From: an uncultured Pelagibacteraceae bacterium | GTDB lineage: Bacteria > Pseudomonadota > Alphaproteobacteria > Pelagibacterales > Pelagibacteraceae | Assembly (NCBI GenBank): GCA_902629935.1 | Contig: CACOSU010000001.1 | Coordinates: forward strand, 157,819-221,818 | DNA: 64,000 nucleotides | Direction of reading: 5' to 3' | Shown: positions 59,220-64,000 of the stretch, piece by piece | How positions within the stretch are numbered: the first letter of the stretch is position 1 | Layout of the letters: each line of letters opens with the position of its first letter | Translations under genes and position numbers: made by a program | Notes under the pieces: model-generated | The model's input: the letters and a program-made list of their open reading frames with translations, nothing else | What the model was told of the DNA's origin: nothing | Database searches by the model: none

Positions 59220-60566
59220 ATGAGCTCAGAGAGTAGAACTTCAGTTCCAAATTCATTGAATGAACATTGGATGCCGTTTACATCTAATAAGGATTTTAAA
59301 GCTAACCCAAGATTAATAACTGAAGCAAAAGGAGTTTATTTAAAAACTCATCATGGAAAAACACAAATAGATGCAAGTTCAGGATTATTTTGTAATCCAT
59401 TAGGTCATGGAAGAAAAGAAATAACAGAGGCTGTTACTAAGCAGTTAGAAACTTTAGATTACGCCCAACCTTTTCAACAAGGTTTTGGTGGATCATTTGA
59501 GTTAGCAACCAAGATTTCAAAACACACTCCAGGCGATTTAAATAAAATGTTTTTTACTATTTGTGGATCTACTGCTGTTGAAACAGCAATTAAAATTGCA
59601 GTTGCTTACCATCGAGCAAAAGGAAACGCACATAGATTTAGATTTGTAGGCCGTGAGAGGGGATACCACGGAATGAACATAGGATGTGTTTCGGTTGGTG
59701 GAATGATTAATAATGTTAAAACATTTGCAAGCATATTAATGCCAGGTGTTCAGCATATGAGACATACTCATTTACCAGAACATAAATTTGTAAGCGGACA
59801 ACCTGAAACAGGTGGGGATCTTGCCAATGATTTAGAAAGAATAGCAAGTAATTTTGGTCCTGAAAATATTGCAGCATGTATTGTTGAACCGATTGCAGGT
59901 TCTACTGGAACATTAGTTCCACCAAAAGGATATTTACAAAGACTAAGAGAAATTTGTGACAAGCATGGAATACTTCTAATTTTTGATGAAGTAATTACAG
60001 GATGGGGTAGAACAGGTTCTGCATTTGCTAGTCATGAATTTGGCGTAACACCAGATATAATGACAATGGCAAAAGCAACTACAAACGGAGTTGTTCCAAT
60101 GGGTGTTGTTGCATGTAAAGATGAAATTTATGATGCAGTAATGGATGCTTCGCCAATGGGATCAGTTGAATTATTTCATGGTTATACTTATTCAGGAATT
60201 CCAGTTGCAGTAGCTGCTGGTTTAGCTGTGCAAGATATATTTGAAAAAGATGATATTTTTAATAGAGCTAAAAATTTAGCACCTTATTTCCAAAAAGGTT
60301 TGTTCTCTCTTCAAGATTTAGAGTCGGTAGAAAATATAAGAGGTTACGGAATGATGGGTGGTATTGATATGAAAATGAATACCAAACCTGGAAAAGCTGG
60401 TTACGAATGTTTTAAAGCTTGTTATGAAGCTGGAGTTAATTTTAAAGCAACCGGTGATTGTTTAATTATTGCTCCACAATTTATATGTGAAGAAAAACAT
60501 ATAGATGAGATTATTGATAAACTGAGAACAGGTATTACTAATTATCAAAAAAATCAGAAGAATTAA
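59220..60566 (+). CDS. tpa: Class III aminotransferase, probable taurine-pyruvate aminotransferase
   Basis: 448 residues. The omega-amino acid:pyruvate aminotransferase fold is shown by EHWMPFTSNKDFKANPRLI, CGSTAVETAIKIAVAYH, RERGYHGMNIGCVSVGG, IFDEVITGWGRTG (PLP Asp) and MTMAKATTNGVVPMG (PLP Lys near 284). Such enzymes take taurine, beta-alanine or similar amines and pass the amino group to pyruvate, giving alanine. Divergent tauABC and the alanine dehydrogenase just downstream support taurine, with sulfoacetaldehyde as product; beta-alanine or hypotaurine remain possible. Confidence 0.82.
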   Translation: MSSESRTSVPNSLNEHWMPFTSNKDFKANPRLITEAKGVYLKTHHGKTQIDASSGLFCNPLGHGRKEITEAVTKQLETLDYAQPFQQGFGGSFELATKISKHTPGDLNKMFFTICGSTAVETAIKIAVAYHRAKGNAHRFRFVGRERGYHGMNIGCVSVGGMINNVKTFASILMPGVQHMRHTHLPEHKFVSGQPETGGDLANDLERIASNFGPENIAACIVEPIAGSTGTLVPPKGYLQRLREICDKHGILLIFDEVITGWGRTGSAFASHEFGVTPDIMTMAKATTNGVVPMGVVACKDEIYDAVMDASPMGSVELFHGYTYSGIPVAVAAGLAVQDIFEKDDIFNRAKNLAPYFQKGLFSLQDLESVENIRGYGMMGGIDMKMNTKPGKAGYECFKACYEAGVNFKATGDCLIIAPQFICEEKHIDEIIDKLRTGITNYQKNQKN

Positions 60567-60598
60567 TAGTTTATTTAGTAAAAATACAAAGAGAGCTA

Positions 60599-61717
60599 AT
60601 GAAAATAGGCGTACCTAAAGAAATTAAACCACAAGAAAATAGAATTGGTTTAACCCCGGATAGTGTAAAAACTTTAGTATCAGAGGGCCACGAAGTAATG
60701 GTTGAAAACAACGGTGGATTTGAAGCTGGTTTTGAGAATGATCAATATTTAAAAGCTGGAGCTAAAATTATAAATACTGCGGCTGATATTTTTAATGATT
60801 CAGAAATAATTGTTAAAGTAAAAGAACCTCAAAAAGTTGAAGTTGATATGATTAAAGAAAATCAGATCATATATACTTATCTACACTTAGCTGCTGCAAA
60901 AGAATTAACAGAGGGATTAATAAAATCTAAAAGTGTTAATATAGCGTACGAAACAGTCACGGACGATAATGGAAGATTGCCATTGCTTGCTCCTATGAGT
61001 GCAGTTGCTGGCAGAATGTCAGTACAAGCAGGTGCTCATTGTTTAGAAAAAAATCAAAAAGGGAGAGGTGTGTTATTAGGAGGTGCGCCTGGTGGTGAGC
61101 CAGCTAACGTATTAATTCTTGGAGGTGGAGTAGTAGGAGAGAACGCAGCAATAATTGCAACGGGAATGCAAGCCAAAGTTCATATAGTTGACAAGTCTGA
61201 GGCAAGATTAAAACAACTTGTTGAAATGTTTGGAGATAAAATTATTCCAGAGCGAAGTGATAAAACAGATTTGAATAAATTAGTTGCTGAGGCAGATTTA
61301 TTAGTTGGAGGAGTTTTGATACCTGGAGCAGAAGCTCCAAAATTAGTTACTAAAGATATGTTGAAATTAATGAAAAGAGGTTCAGTGATTGTTGATGTTG
61401 CAATTGATCAAGGTGGCTGTGTTGAGACAAGTAAACCCACAACACATGGTGATCCAACATATATAGTCGATGATGTGGTTCATTACTGTGTAGCAAATAT
61501 GCCTGGTGGCGTTCCTAGAACGTCTACCTTTGCATTGAACCAGGCAACTCTTCCTTATTTAGTAAGACTAGCAAACAAAGGTTATCAAAAAGCTTTAGCT
61601 GAAGATAAAAATTTTTTAGCAGGATTAAATGTTCACAAAGGATATGTGACCTATAAAGCAGTTGCTGATGTATTTAAACATGAATATGTTGACCCAGGAG
61701 AAGCAATCAAAAATTAA
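60599..61717 (+). CDS. ald: Alanine dehydrogenase
   Basis: 372 residues. The N-terminus is MKIGVPKEIKPQENRIGLTPDSVKTL. The NAD site is NVLILGGGVVGENAAIIATGMQAKVHIVD. Substrate-site residues lie in the Lys of VKVKEP and in THLAAA-like YTYLHLAAAKEL; MPGGVPRTSTFALNQATLPYL is the family end block. It converts alanine to pyruvate, NADH and ammonium, so it would regenerate the pyruvate used by the aminotransferase 33 bases upstream. A GAGAG site precedes the ATG. Confidence 0.94.
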   Translation: MKIGVPKEIKPQENRIGLTPDSVKTLVSEGHEVMVENNGGFEAGFENDQYLKAGAKIINTAADIFNDSEIIVKVKEPQKVEVDMIKENQIIYTYLHLAAAKELTEGLIKSKSVNIAYETVTDDNGRLPLLAPMSAVAGRMSVQAGAHCLEKNQKGRGVLLGGAPGGEPANVLILGGGVVGENAAIIATGMQAKVHIVDKSEARLKQLVEMFGDKIIPERSDKTDLNKLVAEADLLVGGVLIPGAEAPKLVTKDMLKLMKRGSVIVDVAIDQGGCVETSKPTTHGDPTYIVDDVVHYCVANMPGGVPRTSTFALNQATLPYLVRLANKGYQKALAEDKNFLAGLNVHKGYVTYKAVADVFKHEYVDPGEAIKN

Positions 61718-61721
61718 TTAG

Positions 61722-64000
61722 ATGGAAAAAAAACTACCAACCAGTACAAAAGTTGTTGTTATTGGTGGTGGGGTAGTAGGTTGTTCTGTAGCTTATCATT
61801 TAGCAAAATATGGTTGGAAAGATACAATTCTTTTAGAGAGAGATCAATTAACATCAGGAACTACATGGCATGCTGCAGGGCTGGTAAGTCAATTAGGCCC
61901 TTCTGCATCAATAACAAAAATAAGAAAATATACACTAGACTTGTATAAAGAGCTTGAGAAGAAGGTTAATCATTCAGCTGGTTTAAGATTAAATGGTGCA
62001 CTCTCAATTGCACAAAATAAAGGAAGATGGCAAGAGCTTAAAAGGCAAGCAACTACTGCACAACTTTATGATGTTGATGTAAGAATTTTGGATAAGGATC
62101 AAATTAAAAAAAATTATCCTATTATAAATACTAACGAAGTTATAGGTGGAATTTTAATGCCAGGAGATGGAGCTGCAGATCCTTCAGGTGTTACTTACAT
62201 GCTTGCAAAAGCAGCAAAAATGGAAGGTGCTCAAATATTTGAAAAATCACCAGTGGATGAAATTTTAACAAAAGATGGAAAAATTTCTGGAGTAAAGGTT
62301 AATAGTCAAAAAATTGACTGTGAATATATTGTTTTAGCTTCAGGTATGTGGTCTAGACAAATTGGCGAAAAGGCTGGAGTGAGTATACCACTTTATCCTG
62401 CGGAACATTTTTATATAATAACTGAGCCGATTGAAAATTTATCTAAAACTTTACCTGTTATAAGAGATTTTGATAATCGAACTTATATTAAGGAAGATGC
62501 AGGCAAAATACTAGTTGGGATTTTTGAGGGAAACTCTATCCCTGCTTGGGATAATACAAACAAGGTACCAGAAGATTTTTCGTTTGGTGAGTTTCAAGAA
62601 AATTTTGAACATTTTGAACCTTATTTAGCATCTGCTGTCGATAGATTTCCAATTCTTGAAAAAGCTGGAATTAGAAAATTTTTTTCAGGTCCAGAATCTT
62701 TCACACCAGATACAAATACTTTATTGGGTGAAGTTCCAGAGATTAAAAACTTTTTTGTTTGTTGTGGGTTAAATAGTATTGGAATAGGTAGTGGTGGGGG
62801 TGTTGGAAAAGTTACTGCAGAATGGTTAATAAATGGTCATATTAATGAGGATATTTTTAATTATGATATTAAAAGATTTCAAAAATTTCATTCAGGATTA
62901 AGTTTTATTAAAGAAAGAATTACGGAATCTTTGGGAGATTTATATGGTATGCACTGGCCTTTTAAACAGCATTCGACTTCAAGAAATGAAAAATTATTAC
63001 CTTATCATGATGAATTAAAAAAAGCAGGAGCTTGTTTTGGTGTAGCCGGAGGTTTTGAAAGACCTATGTGGTATTCTTTAAATGGAGAAAAGCCAAAATA
63101 CGAATATAGTTTTAATTATCAAAATTGGTATCCATCAGCAAAACATGAAACTATCAATGCAAGAAAAAATGTTGGGCTTTTTGATTTTTCAACCTTTTCT
63201 AAATTTGATTTGAGAGGTGAAAAAACTCATAATGAATTACAAAAAATTTGTACAGCCAATATTAAAAACCAAATTGGAAAATCTACCTACACCCACATGT
63301 TAAATGAGGACGGTGGTATTGAAACAGATGTTACTGTTGTATGTATAGATAAAAATTATTTTAGAATAGTCAGTTCAGCGGCTACAAGAGAAAGAGATAA
63401 ACATCATATTTTAAAATATTTATCTGATGAAGTTGAATTTATTGATGTAACTGAGAATATTTGTTGTCTTGGTCTTTTTGGTCCTAAAAGTCGAGACATG
63501 ATAGAAAAGATAAGTAGTGATGATTATAGCAACGAAAACTTTAAATTTGGTACAGGTAAAAATGTGAATGTAAAAAATATTAAGGTTTGGGCACAAAGAA
63601 TATCATATGTTGGTGAACTTGGTTTTGAATTATACGTTGATAAAGAAAACGCTTTAAATTTATATAAAATTTTAATCGAAGAGGGTAAAAAATTTTATTT
63701 ATCTCATTGTGGAATGCATGCAATCGATATAATGAGAATGGAAAGTGGTTTTTTACATTGGGGTCATGACATTTCTCCAGAGGAAAATCAGTATCAAGCT
63801 GGTTTAAAATTTACGATTAGTTATAAAAAAAATATTAACTTTATTGGAAGAGATTCTTTATTAAAAATAAAAGATAACACGTTAGACAAAACAATGATGA
63901 TGTTCGCATTAAAAAATACCAAACCTGGTGAACCTTTGTTGTTACACGATGAGCCTATTTATTTAGATGATAAAATTATTGGCAGAACTACCTCTGGAAA
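61722..64000 (+). CDS. Dimethylglycine/sarcosine dehydrogenase-like flavoprotein with GcvT domain (3' end outside window)
   Basis: 759 codons are visible and the frame stays open to the window end. It starts at ATG 61722, four bases after the ald stop. The N-terminal DAO domain has VVVIGGGVVGCSVAYHLAKYGW and SGTTWHAAGLVSQ, whose His corresponds to the covalent-FAD His of dimethylglycine dehydrogenase. A linker domain follows (FGVAGGFERPMWYSLNG), then a GcvT/tetrahydrofolate-binding domain (THMLNEDGGIETDVTVVCI, GELGFELYVDKENAL, HCGMHAIDIMRMESGFLHWGHD). It demethylates N-methylated glycines to give methylene-THF. Co-transcription with ald is likely. Confidence 0.88.
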   Translation, partial: MEKKLPTSTKVVVIGGGVVGCSVAYHLAKYGWKDTILLERDQLTSGTTWHAAGLVSQLGPSASITKIRKYTLDLYKELEKKVNHSAGLRLNGALSIAQNKGRWQELKRQATTAQLYDVDVRILDKDQIKKNYPIINTNEVIGGILMPGDGAADPSGVTYMLAKAAKMEGAQIFEKSPVDEILTKDGKISGVKVNSQKIDCEYIVLASGMWSRQIGEKAGVSIPLYPAEHFYIITEPIENLSKTLPVIRDFDNRTYIKEDAGKILVGIFEGNSIPAWDNTNKVPEDFSFGEFQENFEHFEPYLASAVDRFPILEKAGIRKFFSGPESFTPDTNTLLGEVPEIKNFFVCCGLNSIGIGSGGGVGKVTAEWLINGHINEDIFNYDIKRFQKFHSGLSFIKERITESLGDLYGMHWPFKQHSTSRNEKLLPYHDELKKAGACFGVAGGFERPMWYSLNGEKPKYEYSFNYQNWYPSAKHETINARKNVGLFDFSTFSKFDLRGEKTHNELQKICTANIKNQIGKSTYTHMLNEDGGIETDVTVVCIDKNYFRIVSSAATRERDKHHILKYLSDEVEFIDVTENICCLGLFGPKSRDMIEKISSDDYSNENFKFGTGKNVNVKNIKVWAQRISYVGELGFELYVDKENALNLYKILIEEGKKFYLSHCGMHAIDIMRMESGFLHWGHDISPEENQYQAGLKFTISYKKNINFIGRDSLLKIKDNTLDKTMMMFALKNTKPGEPLLLHDEPIYLDDKIIGRTTSG

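Noticed and set aside
1..64000. CRISPR arrays, insertion sequences, prophage or rRNA/tRNA genes
   Set aside because: No spaced direct-repeat arrays, transposase or phage-type proteins, or RNA gene patterns were seen in any gap.

Overview
The window reads as a stretch of chromosome from a SAR11-clade alphaproteobacterium (Pelagibacterales, close to Candidatus Pelagibacter). This is inferred from strong AT richness, near-exclusive AGA use for arginine in most genes, very short or overlapping gene junctions, many periplasmic binding-protein transporters, and an osmolyte/sulfonate catabolic repertoire typical of that group. I saw no rRNA, tRNA, insertion sequence, prophage or CRISPR array.

Layout. 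1-3.9 kb: end of ETF-ubiquinone oxidoreductase, DUF2237, hisI, folE, an AcuI-type acrylyl-CoA reductase and a LysR regulator. 4-8.1 kb: an iron(III) ABC importer (binding protein, fused permease, ATPase) behind a near-consensus Fur box, with a nested RNA-like stem structure between binding protein and permease. 8.1-11.8 kb: AzlCD, an ETHE1-type sulfur dioxygenase, a DUF4396 membrane protein, and cytochrome b561 and cytochrome c' genes that start from one shared ATGCAT. 11.8-12.2 kb: the only long gene-free gap, with several hairpins. 12.2-15.6 kb: four catabolic genes resembling the end of the non-phosphorylative L-fuconate route. 15.6-22.5 kb: ppc, ccdA, a flavodoxin-like quinone reductase, a gamma-butyrobetaine-type dioxygenase, a HisN-like phosphatase, DUF924 and DUF952.

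22.5-26.0 kb: a ten-gene minus-strand run of very small proteins (secreted protein, two barrel-like proteins, cupin, GYD, SnoaL, DsbA/HCCA isomerase, then SMR-DUF2798-SMR), with unusually strong ribosome binding sites. This is the best candidate for an undescribed system. 26.6-29.4 kb: cysE-cysK, a VOC protein and a methyltransferase. 29.5-33.1 kb: a glycine betaine/proline-type ABC importer. 33.1-43.6 kb: LysE exporter, alpha/beta hydrolase, then a carbohydrate-type ABC importer split over both strands around a cupin, two double-SnoaL proteins, a short MetE-like protein and a HAD-fold protein without its nucleophile. This is a second candidate system with unknown substrate.

43.6-64 kb looks like sulfonate and methylated-amine metabolism: rhodanese, a HisD-family dehydrogenase of the HpsN type, a phosphotransacetylase, a BASS transporter, a tandem-HTH regulator, an LDH2-family dehydrogenase, epoxide hydrolase, aldehyde dehydrogenase, a TRAP transporter, TauABC-like ABC importer, a taurine-type aminotransferase, alanine dehydrogenase and a dimethylglycine/sarcosine dehydrogenase cut by the window end. 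Aminotransferase plus alanine dehydrogenase would recycle pyruvate/alanine while releasing ammonium.

One theme runs across the window: all five binding-protein genes of its ABC and TRAP transporters are followed by a stem-loop before the next transporter gene. This probably sets the high binding-protein to permease ratio. A palindromic motif is also shared between the aldehyde dehydrogenase/TRAP promoter region and the tauA/aminotransferase promoter region. All positions and motifs were read by eye; no database search was run.
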